Origin: Leucaena leucocephala
Lineage: Eukaryota; Streptophyta; Magnoliopsida; Fabales; Fabaceae
Reading direction: 5' to 3'
Length of the DNA stretch: 64,000 bases
Assembly: GCA_037074615.1 (NCBI GenBank)
Contig: CM073558.1
Location: 4,021,501 to 4,085,500, forward strand
Part shown: in pieces, positions 47,440 through 60,183 of the stretch
How the letters are laid out: each line of letters begins with the position of its first letter
Position numbering within the stretch: position 1 is the first letter of the stretch
The notes under the pieces: generated by a model
Databases searched by the model: none
What the model saw: only the letters and a program-made list of their open reading frames with translations
Told to the model about the DNA's origin: nothing
Position numbers and translations under genes: made by a program

Positions 47440-50400
47440 CTAGACGCCAAGAATGGGGTTTCTCCCTTCATCAATTTCAATGGTAAGGAGATGCTGTGGG
47501 TCCGATCCGTTTGGTCCCTCGGAGTACAGCGTAGGAAGGTAAGCATGGTATGCCGGCAGGTATCGAGAAACAAAATCCCTCACCTGCAAAATCATCAACC
47601 ATGGAAGAAAGCTTGATTAGTTAATCATCACAAGTTAGAAAAGACAAAACATCATGATTTATACTCCCTCCACTCTTTTCTATAAGACCTTGTTTAGGAT
47701 GCTTCTTTGGTCCTAAATATAAGACCTTGCACATCCTATGTTTCATAGCCGGTCCTAAGATAGATAAAGGAGAAGGGTTGTGTTAGGCTCTCTACAACCA
47801 GCGTAAAATTCTGTCGAATTTCTCACTAACTAACCCTATCTAATAGGATAAGATTTCTTTTTATTGTTTGAGTAGGTGTGAGCAAGAGTCTTGACTCAAC
47901 CAATACCTGCTTTGAAAAATATTATATCTTATTTGGAACAGAGAAAAAGCATCGATATGAAGATAGATAACAGACCTCTTCATCAGACATTCCAGGCTTG
48001 CCAGCCTCCCTCATGGCAATCTCAGCCTGCAGATTAGAACAGGACATGACATGTAATTACATAACAACTAGGAAAGAGAAAGCCTTTTTTTTCCCCGAGG
48101 AGGTTAAGGTTGTTAGAGCAGTCTACCTGCAGACGCCATTGGTAGACACAACTTGGGTCCTTTATCTTGATGACTATCCATGACTTTATGAATTTGTCCC
48201 ATGCATCATAATAAGCTTCAAGGTTTTTATTTACAACTTCTAGCTGAGAATGTAAGCACAATTGTTTTTCAGTTCTTCAATTCATAATAATAGGCTAAGA
48301 AATACGCATTATCTGCAGTATTTAACTCTATTTGTGAATTAAGAAAAGGCACGTTTTTGGATTCTAACCTGGGGATCAACAGCCTTTACAGCTTCTACCG
48401 GAAGGGGCTTGAAACCAAGCATCCAACCTTCGAACAACACAACCTAAATGAACATCAACGGATACGGGGGAAAATTAACAATTTGAAATACTTATAAAAC
48501 TTAACACGAATGCTAGAGTAAATTTTATTGTTGTTGTCGTCGTCATCATGATCAAATTTGTCACTTGTAAATGCAACTTAATATTGTTTAATTCTGTTAC
48601 CGTCCGCGGCCCTTCCATTTCAGGCCAGGTTGAAGGATCAGAACGGTCGCCTCTTCCACTAAATGCTGACTGCAAGGTTAAGTAATTTAACCATAAAAAG
48701 CCATGAAATAACGAATTGCATCAACAAACTAATTATGAAGGTTATGGCCTTACTTTGTCGTATCGAGGCAAATTCATCTTTGAACCTGGGCATTTCAAAT
48801 TGAGAGAAATCAAATGTGAAATACAATATCATAGAGAAAGAAGATTTAAATATAGAGACCCACCTTCTTTTTTCAAATTGATCAAAGCAGTCAGAGTTTC
48901 AACCGATAAATCAAGATCATGGCTTCCAGCATTTCCACGAAACTGGAATGGAACAAGGCAAGGAAAATGCTTCAGTTCTCACAAAGTCTCAACATTATAG
49001 CGTTCTCTCAAGAAAACATGCACATAGCTACCTCAAGAAGTGCGTTCCCTGGATTTGATTCTCTTAGCTTACTCTACAATCAAAATGTAAAATGTCATCC
49101 AAGCAAGAATAATCAAGACAAAGACATTTGTTGGAAGGGGGAAAAGGACAAAGGAAGAATCTTTCCACATACCTGACCTTCATGAGTCAAATAAAAATCA
49201 TCAATAGATATTGTTGCAGACGTCCTATAGTTTTCCATGCACCAGAGATTTGTTACTTAATGTCCTTTCTACCTAATCTTTATGACAAAGGATAAATTAT
49301 CTTCCACAAGATTATGGTTGTTACAGAATTCAGAGCCTACCTGCCAGTTGTTCGAAAAAGATAATCAAGAGCAAAAACCAGAGTTGTTTTTCCACATCCC
49401 TGTGGAGCACTAAATCCAATCTGAGTCACAAAAATTGAAAATTGTAAGGCACCTTTTGAAGAAATATAAATAAAATAACTCGGCTTTTTTCTAGCTTTAG
49501 TTGCAGTTACAGATCATGCAACATGAACCATTATAATATTGTATAAGCTGAACAGCTTTAGTCGTACTCTATAAATAACATTATATGGAGTCTGAATAGT
49601 GAGCTATACTATTTAAGGCTTATGAACAACGAGACTTGCTATAGATTTCATATTGTATAATGGTATACAAAGAAACAGAATATGAGAAATTATAGTGAAA
49701 AAAAAGATATATATATATACACACACATACCACTAAAGGAGGTATATCTTCTCCCTCTTTGAACTTTGATTGATGCTCAGCAATTTGGTCTTCACACCAA
49801 AGAAAGACTGGTACGTAATAATGGTAAAGCCTAGCTTTTTGAGGGATAGTTAGGTACAATTCATTGAGTTGAAACAACTGGCATAGCCTCCGACCATACA
49901 TTAACCACTTATCTATGGACTCAGCCACCTTCTCTGGTGTCAGACCTACTTTGTCCATCAAAGGTCCTGAGCATATAAAATCGTAAAGGTCCTGTACATT
50001 TGAAACTTCGGCAGGTTTTGTGGGGAATACAGAATGCAAAGGACTCTGTCTATACTCATTGCTGGTAACGGAGCTAAGTGGAGTGTAATTATGCTGGAAC
50101 CATGAACTCCCACTCCCTGCATGCAAAAACCATAATTATATGTTAAAGATCTCATGTGCAAATTCTTACAGTATGAGAAAGTGTTAAGGCTTGTTGTTGT
50201 TGTTGTTGTATTAGAAAGTGTGATGATCAACGAACCAACTTCCTGGAAAACGAAATTACGTAAAAAAATAAGGATGAAGAGATGGAGCTTCACCAACCAA
50301 ATGAAACCATTATAAATTGATGTGTAAAAGCATATAATACCAAATGTGTCTTTCAAATACTCAAAAATATATGTTTTCTTTTTACTGAAGAATGCAATCA

Positions 50401-51184
50401 TAGTTCCATGAGATAATTGAAATTTCCAGAGAATTAGCTGTTAGGAGGGAATTAATGAATTAGGGGCAGTTACGTAACTAAAGTTAAGGGAAAAGTAGGG
50501 AATAGGGAAAGGGGTAGGCTTGCCATGCATCAATAATAGACCAGAACACAAATGTCCAAGAACAAGAAACATAAAATTGAGGTCAAGCTCTACTCCCGGC
50601 AAAAATGGAGAAATCTAGTTATCTACTATAAATTTGATAAATAAGGAATGGAAATACAAATCCCAAGTCAGCCAGGGGTATCAATTATCAAACTTCAAAC
50701 TTCTCAGAAACATTCCGATTATTAATAATCTGAATTTACTAACATTCTTACCCAATAATCTAATAATTCATATTCATTTCAACTCCCAACTAAAGTACTA
50801 AACTTGTTATTTTTTTCCTTCCCACCAAATCTCCACTAGTCAATTACTCCGAAACTGTTTGTTTTCACCCTCTCAATGCATAAAACATCATATCATCCGG
50901 ACACCATTTCAGGAAACAAATAACTAAATCAAAGAAACCGATTATCCAATGAAGGAAAAAGCACCTGATTTTGTGGAGTGTGTCGGCATTTTAGAGAACT
51001 TGGACGAGCAAGATTGAGAATGCGAGGAGAGGGAAGAATACAGAAGAGAGGAGTAACGAGAATTAGAAGAACAAAACAATTTACAATGGTTAGAGTAATA
51101 GCCAAAGTCGTTGGAACTATAATGACTGAAAGAAGGTGAAAGTGTAGGCTGCCATGGCTGAGATAAGAGGTTCAAAGTCGCCAT
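47440..51184 (-). CDS. GLYK: D-glycerate 3-kinase, chloroplastic
   Basis: Twelve exons on the minus strand: 51184-50965, 50116-49731, 49420-49341, 49224-49173, 49073-49032, 48942-48864, 48785-48754, 48669-48601, 48443-48369, 48243-48127, 48026-47976 and 47583-47440 (TAG 47442-47440). They join in frame to 448 residues, the expected length. The enzyme phosphorylates D-glycerate to 3-phosphoglycerate with ATP, the last step of photorespiration, in the chloroplast stroma. The first ~70 residues are Ser-rich and poor in acidic residues, a typical transit peptide. The P-loop GCGKTT is at 210-215 inside IGFSAPQGCGKTTLVFAL, followed by SIDDFYLT and the conserved RGNAGSHDL, LPRYDKSAFSGRGDR and VLFEGWMLGFKPL blocks. 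A 32-bp microexon (48785-48754) is conserved by reading frame. No damage was seen. The last intron carries a MITE-like insert. Confidence 0.96.
47664..47943. mobile_element. MITE-like insertion in the last GLYK intron
   Basis: TA-CTCCCTCCACTCTTTTCTATAAGAC marks the left end. Inverted sequence ATATCTTATTTGGAACAGAG marks the right. The ATATAAGACCTTG block repeats at 47682 and 47718. The right terminus is degraded and the duplication unclear. Confidence 0.4.
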
Positions 51185-51330
51185 ATTTCAATCTCTCTCA
51201 GTCTCTCTCTCTCTCTCTCTCTCGTCCTAATTGCGCTTGTTGAAGCTGCAAGAGAAATCAGCTATGGAAGTGCGTTAGCTGCCACATACTCCTCGTCTTC
51301 GCCTTCTGGGGAAAATACTGAAACGGAGGG
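51185..51330 (-). promoter_or_regulatory. 5' leader and promoter-proximal region of GLYK
   Basis: A (GA)n/(CT)n tract at 51196-51225 sits just before the start codon, and a GC-richer stretch runs to about 51330. Such CT-rich tracts are common at plant transcription starts. No TATA box was recognised. Confidence 0.4.
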
Positions 51331-52307
51331 GCGAAGATTTTTGTATTTATTCACATTTTTTTATTACTAAACTAATAAAATTGTTGTTTTGGTTCTTCTT
51401 TGTAATTTTAATCAATATTTTTTCACTCGCTCTTTGGAACCCAACTATACTTGTGTCTCTCATTGGTCATTTTCTGTTTATTTCTTTTTAAATTTATAAT
51501 CTTTTTAATCAATTATTCATTCAATAGTTCCAACTAATTTTTTTGTTGTTGAATGTGTACATGATATTTTTTTTCAACTCAAAGTTATTTTTATCCTTTT
51601 ATTTTACTTCAAAGCCTCACAAGCTTATATATATCAACTTCACCATTAAACTGCAAAAATAATTAGAATTAAAATCATAAAAACATTGTTATACAAAAAA
51701 ATCGTAAAAAACTTTGCTCAAACAATCGTACCACTAAAACGAAATTAATTTACATCATAGATATTGGATTTTATTTTATTTTACTTAACGATATTTATTC
51801 TTTATTATTAATTTTATTAATTAAACCAAAAAAAAATCAATTCCCATCACATTCGTATATAATTTTTTTCATAATAAATATTATATATACACCAAACATA
51901 ACCATTGCATATTTCCTCTAATTTTTATTTGAGACTTGATGGTTTGAAGTTTGAACAGTTCATTTGGCTTTCCCTAAAATCTATTAACATAGTTTAGTTG
52001 GCAGTGAACTTCCAAGAAGAAACTACTACAAGATCACTTGTCAGTTATGTTAACAATAAATGATTACATCAAGTTTCAAAGTATAAGAAGAGGCCACATG
52101 TTTTATCATGGGGTTCCTTCCTTAAACAACATATGAAGGAAGAACCCCAGACAAAGGAAAGGCCATTAAATGTACAAAGGAAAAAGAATGGACCAATGGA
52201 CAGAAGTCCCTTAAGTCTGCTTCTATTTTGTGTACACCATACCATATCTGATCTGTTAGAACTATAAGTCCCTGAAGTCTGCTTGATTTGTTAATCACTC
52301 TCTATCT
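51331..52307. other. Spacer between the GLYK promoter and the cyclin 3' end
   Basis: AT-rich to about 51950, then a cyclin 3' UTR-like stretch (51950-52307). No other feature is seen. The two flanking genes are on the same strand, so this spacer holds the cyclin terminator and the GLYK promoter. Confidence 0.5.
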
Positions 52308-55300
52308 TCAGAACAGAATTTCAAGCAGTTTCGGCGAAGACATAGCAGCCACATTTTTTAACTGATAGGGAAATTTTCACAATCAGCATCACCATCATCA
52401 TGCAACTCAATACAACAAAATAGGTCTAACACTGTACTAGAATTTATAAAACCAGCTTTTAGCTTCTGTTCTATCTCTAAATGTACCTTGTCTTGTCTGT
52501 ACTTCATCCGAATGGCACTTAAAGAGCAGCCTTTGGTGTTCAGTTGCAGATCTTGCAATGCAAAAATTGTAGCTTTTAAATCTGATGCCTTATACCTTGA
52601 ATAGTGTTCAAGGGTTGGATTCTGCAGAAAAAACAATGAAGGTCACATTTATAATATAAATATTATCACCTATACTACCATATTAATTCCAAGATGTATT
52701 ATGGTCATCAATTTACCACAATATTTTCAAAGAAAAGTCAGTGAAAAATCCCTGTTTGAAAATTTTATTGGCTAAAATGATCTAAATTTGAATACCGGTA
52801 CCTCCTGTGTATAAAAATCCTTAGAATACCGATATTATCTGTGTATAAAAACATGTAAAGTCTTTCTAACCAATAAAATTTTTAAACAAGAATTTTCTCC
52901 AATTTTCCCTGTTTTCAAAATGGAAAAACATTCAATAAATTCTGACCCTCACTCTATCAATGAAACATTAAAAGAGCTGCATGAGGTCAGTATTTACTTG
53001 ATGTACTTCTTTCTTTTTAAAATGGTGAGGCTAAATTGATGGAAGCAATGTCCAATATGGTAGTTTAAACCAATACTCCCTCCATCCCTAATTACAAGTC
53101 CCAATTTTTAGATTTGTTGTGTCCCTAGTTATATGTCTGATTAAAAGTTCCTTTTTTTAGTAAAAGAAAGTTAGGTGAGTTGAGTATCAGTGTCTCACCA
53201 AGGGCAAGGGATGTCTCGAGGATAAAAAAACGCTTATAAAAGTACTTACAGATCATTAGCCAACAATGTCCTTATATCGGCAGAAGGATTTAAACCCACA
53301 ACCTCATATTATGGGTCAAATACTTACTAACCGAACCAATCTTTGTTGGCAATCCCATTACAAAGTTCTAGATGTAAGTAAAATATTTTCCTAAAATACT
53401 CTTTGTAAAGGATCAAAATTACCTGTCTTGCTTAGTAAAGATACACTTTCCAAAGGAAGCATTTAATTGAGGTCAGAACTGTGAAGGGGAATAAAAAAAA
53501 CAATTTTTCATACATCAACTAGATTTCAGTGTTTTCTTGGTATGTGTGTTTAGAAAAACCGTGACTCATAATTAGGGACGGTGGGAGTATTGCTTTAGTG
53601 AAAAGAGAAGATAAGGATGGGATATGAACCCAAGGGTGATATTTCTGATCTAATGTCCATCTGGCTAGAAATACAGCAGATGCAGCAATGAGAGAAGGAA
53701 GGAAACTCAAGAAACTATAGTCCATCAGGCTTAATTCAGCAAGATAATTGGCCAGGTATTCCAATTCAAGGCTAGGACTCTGCAAAATTCAGTATATAAC
53801 AGATTATCAGTACTGAAATCAGACAAAATTCAGCAGCATGCCTCCTGCAGAATCATAACCAAGCAGCTTTGACTAAAACTTATCCCTTCACCTTGTAAGA
53901 AGCTTGCGCGGCTCGAAGAAACCTCCTAAGAACCAAGAATGTACATAGACAGTTTGATAAGACTCCTTCAAAATAAAAAATTGAATTCTATTTTCTGTAT
54001 AGATTTCTCGGTGAAAATTATACATTGACATCACATCAGCATTGCTGAAGGTAATCAAGTTAAAAAGATTACCTGAGGAAAGTTTTAGTTGTGGGAGCAA
54101 ACATTTGAAATTGGGAACACCTGAACACTTGAGTCTCCATTTTAAGCACCTGCCACTTACTTCATTTAGTGATGCAAGGAATCCAGTAATTTTATAAAAC
54201 AATACCTTAAGCATGTACTCATCACAAAAAGCAAAGAGCATCCACTTTGTTTTAGACCACTATGAACAGTATTTTCAGTTAATCAGTTGAACATTAACCG
54301 TTTATTGTTCAAGAAATACTGCATACCTCCTCTTTTGTGTAAGTGTTGTCTGTGATGAAGCAGAATTCTTCAATCCGCGGGGGACAAATTTCTTCGAGCT
54401 TCCTTCAATCACAGAAAGCAAAAGACATAGGGAAAAGTTTCTCCAAATGCATTACAGTACAAGACTCACAAGGTTATAAAGATTCAGCTTAACTTCTTAA
54501 AATTGGCATTGGCAATTTTCCTTTGTTGGCTGAAATTAACAAATACTAGTTGAACAATCAGAATAAAATCAAGTGGAGTAGATACATAACTAGGCGAGAA
54601 CAGATTGAAGATGATATGATGTTGAGAACCATTAGCACAGTTGTTACAAATAATGTCAAGTCAGATGCTGTCTTTCCTACCACCTTTCTTATACCATCAT
54701 TCAAAATCTATATATCTGTATCTATATGTCAAATAAATCCATAAACCGTGAACAGTGCGACTCGCCTCATTCTATGTGAAGCACAGGACCCACAGTCTAG
54801 TTCTTTTTCAATCCTTTAGAGAAAGGTTTCAACTACCAACAAGAATACAAAAGAATATATTAATGTTAATTTGTTCACTATGTTAGAAAGCATGAATATT
54901 TTGACTGTTTTTTTTGTTTTTTGTCTTCAAGAATCGTGCGCCATAGATTTTGCCCACAACAACCGATGATTCTTCAGTTATTGGATATTAATTACATCAT
55001 AAAAGGCATATATTTATGCACTGAATCTTTTGTTATGTGTCTGACAAATTCAACATAAACAATGTACAAAGTCATGCAGGTGCAGCAAACAAAAGGAATC
55101 AATTTCTGATCTTCAAATTTGATATCTTGATTTTGATAATTGATCTTGATTACATCAAAGTCATAACCTTGAGATGTTGCCATAAATTTTGTATCAAAGT
55201 CAAACCAAGGACATGGAGAAAGAGATCTAGAGGCTCAGATTTGAAGACCAGAAAATTCAAACTGAGATTTTTTTTGTTCCTTTCATATTTCTATGTTTAT

Positions 55301-57872
55301 ATTCAGATATCAAACAGAATATAAACCAAAGATTGAAACCCATACTATCTAATTCTTATTATCAAAGATAACATCTTTCTTGGTAAGGTGCATTTTCTTC
55401 TAAAAAAACTTCACAGATTAATTTAGTACCACACAACAGCATTAGCTCAAAGGAATAAGTAAAAAAAATTATATTTACCATCACTGATTTACATAATTAC
55501 AGAATTAATTATGGATACTTGTTGCATGAAGATATTCATCAAAAGGCATGAAATCGACTTCACTATTTATGAGGCATAATGTTCACTTACGAAGCGATTA
55601 GCATGCAGGTGATGCCAAGCAACTGAAGTTTTTGTCTTTCAATGTAATTTTTGGAGAGAAACCAATCTATGAGATATACAGTCAGGTATAGAGTATCTGG
55701 AACCAATTTGTACTCCTCAGAAACCTGAAAACATTATTTTACATTATAATACTGTCTGGCAGATGATATGAGAGGGTCTAAAATAACCTAGTGTAAAACT
55801 CTCAAGAATCAAATAGACACTAAGTCGAAGTTATATAATAATATAACAATCTTGGAAATGAATCTTCTCTTAAACCAAGAAATGCAACTAAATGCACTAA
55901 GGATTGTTCTGTATAAATACTGACAAATTATCTACTTCATACTGGAAACAATCTCTTGGACCAATAATGCAAGAGATGATTCATCCTCAACAACTTCACA
56001 AATTAAGCAAAGTTGCATGTTATTTAGCTAACATTTGATAATGATAGAATGTTGTAAACATAGCAAGAAATTTAATGATGCAAAGTTCCAAACCTCTACA
56101 AGCCAGTCAACTAATATCCCGCGCATGCTTTGAGTGATATCTCGCTGAACCGTTTCCATAAAGTTTGTACAAGGCCTTCTTGCGAGCTGAGAGAAGAAGA
56201 AAAGGTTAGCTCTAAGAGATAAATACAAGAGAAGAAGGGAACTGTTACATGCACATCCACTATAGGAATTTAAGTTTATATAACTGCTAAGTAAAATATC
56301 TTCTCCCAAACTTCATTTCTAAAGTGAATCATCCCTGTTCATCAAGACTCCATTAAATTAATGGGAAATTGGCAATGTGTAAAACTTACAGGAACTTTCA
56401 AATAAGTCAATAGTTACATCTAAGCATAAAAAAGTTGGCAGATAAAACCAAGATAACAGATTCTCTTAACTTTAAAGCAAGTTTAGTGGAAACAATAAGG
56501 CTGTATTGAACAGAAAATAAACTGCTCTATGCAAAAGGTATGTATTTATGACACACCTCGAAAATATGTAAATTGTTGTAGATATCAAAAGCATAGGCAC
56601 TGCATAATTGAGGATCTTCATGATCAACATCAATATCAATAAAGTCTTCCTTCTTCGATGCGTTTGGAAGTTCAGAAAGGCTAATTCTCTTGGCTGCAAC
56701 AATTTGTATATGCTCAATAGTTAGTGACTGGAAGAAAAAAATGAAGTGCATCAACTAAGAAGCAATTTCATTTTTTGAAGGTCAAGAGTGAATTTAACCC
56801 TGCAGCATCACTACATTGAACACACAATCACATATTATTGTCGCTAAACCTAATCCAATCGAAGTTAACTAGTGTTGTGGATTGCTACAGGATAATCTAA
56901 TCAAATTTACATTAATTAAATTTAGATTTCTCAAACCGTGTTGCAAACCAGGAAAACAACTTGATGTTTGATTGCATATTAACTGATTTACATTTCTTCA
57001 AGTAATATAAAATTTAAAACATACACTATCTGAAGTAGTAAAAAGGGGACTCAGGGCAATGCATGTATCCTGCATGAAACAGTATCTATATTTAGGGATC
57101 CAATATAAAAGCAATGCAGTCTTGTGGGTTAGAGAATAAGCAGAAAACCTTTTGTTTGAGAAATCAGTGGCTGAGGACATAATCCAGGAGTCTGCCCTCC
57201 AAGCAGACCATCATTTGTGCTGCACACTTTGTTGCCACTTGTCTGATGGAGGGCATTGTCTCGCAAATTACTTGAACAGGTAGCATTAGCATCTTCTGAT
57301 ACAACTCCTGTTTCAGCTAAACTCTTTGGTTTTGAGTCAACTTGAAGCTCTGGTGGTAGCTTCCCAGAAACTGAAGGAACTTCTCTGGAAATATTGACTT
57401 GACCAGTTTTACTTAGCTTGCTTTTCTTAGCCTGGTAGTCAGAAGTATTAATTGAAAATTCTTAGCTTCAAAACTTGGGTAGGAGGAAGAAAGATTCAAG
57501 AACGAGAAATAAGACCCTCAACAATAAAAAAGAGTATTATCCATAAAATATTTTTTCTTTAATCATCCGGAGCTTATTTACAGACAACTAAATGGCAATG
57601 ACCTGAATTTTAGTAGCATTGAAACAGTTCCTATATGAATTTTCACAGAAAACATTGGTAACATCCTGAAGAACAGCCCTCTTTTTACGTTGAGGACATG
57701 TTTGATCAGAAGCTGCTCTTTTCGGGTTAGCTCGTAATGGTTTCTGATTTTGCTGTGTTGGCTCCTTGAGAGGTGGCAGCTGCCCACTTGCACGAAAGGC
57801 AGCAGCTTGTGCCCGAGTTAAGCGACGAGGGAGCTCTGCAGCTTTTGAAGAGCCAATGTTTTCTTTCTTCAT
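52308..57872 (-). CDS. CYCA2: A2-type cyclin (CYCA2)
   Basis: Eleven coding exons on the minus strand: 57872-57603, 57431-57149, 56693-56557, 56186-56094, 55724-55591, 54402-54327, 54149-54073, 53925-53892, 53779-53630, 52621-52487 and 52361-52308 (TGA 52310-52308). They join in frame to 480 residues. The protein activates a cyclin-dependent kinase in S/G2/M. The N terminus has TRAQAAAFRASGQLPPLK, typical of A2 cyclins, and a destruction box RAVLQDVTN at 65-73 for APC/C. The N-terminal cyclin fold contains MRGILVDWLVE (251-261), continuing into the A-type LVEVSEEY, then ASKLEEICPPR. The C-terminal fold runs through LANYLAELSLMDYSFL and ends CSLSAIRMKYRQDK. Resemblance to Arabidopsis CYCA2;3/2;4 is strong (from memory). 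The usual SKYEEI is SKLEEI here. The ATG at 57872 is the first in frame. An intron near the 3' end holds a MITE with a nested SINE. Confidence 0.95.
53076..53587. mobile_element. Stowaway-like MITE in a CYCA2 intron
   Basis: The left end CTCCCTCCATCCCTAATTA pairs with the right end TAATTAGGGACGGTGGGAG as a terminal inverted repeat. TA dinucleotides flank both sides (53074-53075 and 53588-53589), the Stowaway duplication. It lies only 42 bp inside the donor of the exon ending at 53630. It is longer than usual because a SINE is inserted in it. Confidence 0.75.
53151..53361 (-). mobile_element. SINE nested in the CYCA2 intron MITE
   Basis: On the minus strand a tRNA-like head reads GGTTCGGTTAGTAAGTATTT (A-box region) and then GAGGTTGTGGGTTTAAATCC (B-box region). 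It ends in a short A run (plus-strand CTTTTTTT at 53151). The flanks are AAAGTTC at 53144-53150 and 53362-53368, extended imperfectly as ATTA(C)AAAGTTC. The sequence interrupts the MITE, so it arrived later. Confidence 0.65.
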
Positions 57873-57883
57873 GTCCACAAGAT

Positions 57884-57916
57884 TTAGCAAAACATAGACA
57901 CTGAATGTAGATGCAT
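57884..57916 (-). CDS. Upstream ORF 2 in the CYCA2 leader (10 codons)
   Basis: ATG at 57916-57914 opens MHLHSVSMFC and stops with TAA at 57886-57884, 11 bases before the main start codon. It would be retained with either leader intron splicing or retention, so ribosomes scanning to the main ATG meet it. Confidence 0.4.
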   Translation of the reverse strand: MHLHSVSMFC

Positions 57917-59199
57917 AAATCCTGGCATGAAAAGATCAAATCAGGATAAAGAAATTTAACTGGAAGCCATAAAACCAGTATTTGTGAGTGATTGAGTACA
58001 AGGAACCACATAAACCACTTTTACAAAAGATCTTCTGTCCACTTGAAAATGCAGGCACTCATATCAACAGTAAACACTTAGCAATTTTTTCCTAGTCCAA
58101 GTTTCTGAACGAGGAAGAACACAGCTAACGTAGTCTATACATTCATAATTGAACATTCAACAAGCATGACTTAAACAAGCAAGAAAACCATGTCAATATT
58201 CAGAAATCAACCTGGATTAAATATCCTTCAGCATAAACATGGTGACATAATCCATAGCCACAGTTTTGCCCCAGTAGAGCAGACCAATATGGGGTCTACT
58301 AGCGGAGAAAATAGTCTTTCAGCAGAAAATATTTTTATAAAAATTCTCTTGACGCTAGCTAAGCAAGATCAAGAATCTATGAACCCGAAAAATGAAAAAC
58401 GTGATTTCATCTTACAGTTTTGCTTCAAGAAATTTGATCACTAAATTCTTCCATGACAATTTCAGAATAAACAAAGAATGTTTGCACAATGACATTGAAA
58501 ACGGGTGAAATTTTGAAAGCGATACTAATGCTAACAAGAAGAGAACGAGGAAAAAGAAAGGAATAGAAGAATTCAGGAGTTAGAGTTTCGATCAGTTACA
58601 AAGGAAGAAAAGGAAACCCAGAAAGAAAAATCTGTTCCTGAAAACCCACATTCTCAAACTTGAAGATTTGAAAAGACGTGGTGAAGCCAATGGTCAATTT
58701 CAAATGTGAAAAGAACACGCATCGTTAAACAACAATCCTTTATCACCATGAAAATGGGAAGCAACGCGAAACACAATGCTCTGTTCACTCACCACCCTCA
58801 TGTCATTTTCATCTCATCTAAACCTTGCGTTGTTGTGACCTTCTCATTTGAATCAGATATTCTTACAGCTTCATATTAATAAAACTTTCCCATTTCTTGG
58901 CAGTAAAATTAGCAAAAAAGAAAAAGCTCAAAGACTCAATCTTTCTTTTTTTATTATCTTTGGGGTACATTATCCGACAACCGATCCCAAATCGCGAAAA
59001 AAGCAACATAAATCCACAAATCCCTCCCAAAAAGAACGAGTTTCTTCTTCAAAAACCTCCCCAAAACCCTAATAGCACCAAATGTCACGACCCCAAAAGA
59101 ACCAGCATGGCGACAAATGAAAAGAGAGCAAGCAAACACTGTTCGTTTCAGTTTCACACGAAGAAACGCATGAAGATGATGAACAACCTGAGTCTGTCT

Positions 59200-59226
59200 C
59201 TATCTTGCAAGCTCCTCGACCTCCAT
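59200..59226 (-). CDS. Upstream ORF 1 in the CYCA2 leader (8 codons)
   Basis: ATG at 59226-59224 opens MEVEELAR and stops with TAG at 59202-59200, inside the first leader exon, 12 bases before its predicted donor. Whether it is translated depends on the true transcription start. Confidence 0.35.
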   Translation of the reverse strand: MEVEELAR

Positions 59227-60183
59227 GAGAGAGAGATGAGAGCTCGCAGACAGAAGAAAGGAAAAAAATAGGAGCTTTCAGCTTTCAACTCTTCCAAGAG
59301 TGTGCCAGCTATGGAAGTAGAGAGTGAGAGAGAGAGAGTGAGCGAGCGGGATTGCTCGAGTTTAAAAAAATCTCCCTATCTCAGTGAAATAATAATCCAA
59401 AAAAAAAATGAAAGAATTAATATTTTAATAATTTATTATTGGGGGTTTCAGGTTCAGTGGTTGACCATTTGACCAAAAAGATGATAGACAGTTCTTTACG
59501 GAGTATGTTTATTATTTTATTATTTAGGTTTCTATTAGGAGATTTTACCGTAAGATCTCGCGTGAGATCTGGTCGTTTAAGGTTCTTAATCACCTAATTA
59601 CCCTTTGATTATCCTTTTATTGCATCTTTCTTGCTTCACTTGTTTGACTGTTCCCAAGACCATGCGGGCAGTCTCGTCATTTCACTGTTCAGGTACAGAT
59701 GGTTAAACTTCAATTGTAGAAATCCGTTACTCTGCGGGCGAGTATAGCGAAAGTTCAAAAAATAAGCCAGTTGAAATGTGCCACGATTATTCTGGTCAAT
59801 TATTTACACCACGGTTGAGTCAGTTGGATTTTTATTTCATTTTATTTTTGAGTTCCAAGTTTTTTATTTGTCAAAGGTAATCATGTTGATTCGGTTTGAC
59901 ATTTTATATATGGATATATATGAAATATTAGTTGTAACTTTTTCTGTCGATTATGAAATTATTTGATGAGGTAACTGAGTTTTAAGGAAACTTTTTTTTT
60001 TGTAATTAACGAAAATTGTGTTTGAGATATAGAGGAAGGAGATAAGATAAAAAAACTGAAAATTTATGGGCATATTTAAAGTTGAGTTGGCCGTGTGGCC
60101 ATTGGCCAAGAAAAAAAAAAAGTTGAGTTGGTTAGATTTTATAGAAAATTTAATGGCCAATAAAACTAAATTTTGCAAGTAAA

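Larger units (their letters stand above)
57873..59330 (-). promoter_or_regulatory. CYCA2 5' leader with a predicted 1.27-kb leader intron
   Basis: Reading the minus strand, a leader exon from about 59330 ends ACTCAG at 59188 before GTTGTTC (donor). An acceptor ATGCCAG precedes 57921, giving a second leader exon 57921-57873 joined to the coding start. The (GA)n tract at 59318-59340 and the composition change near 59340 suggest the transcription start. Two short upstream ORFs lie in the spliced leader (listed separately). Confidence 0.5.

Noticed and set aside
48716..49176. Plus-strand frames of 85-94 codons
   Set aside because: They overlay GLYK exons and introns on the opposite strand and have no conserved features.
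58897..59271. 124-codon plus-strand frame
   Set aside because: It is antisense to the CYCA2 leader, has no recognisable domain and is rich in Lys/Ser from purine-rich sequence.
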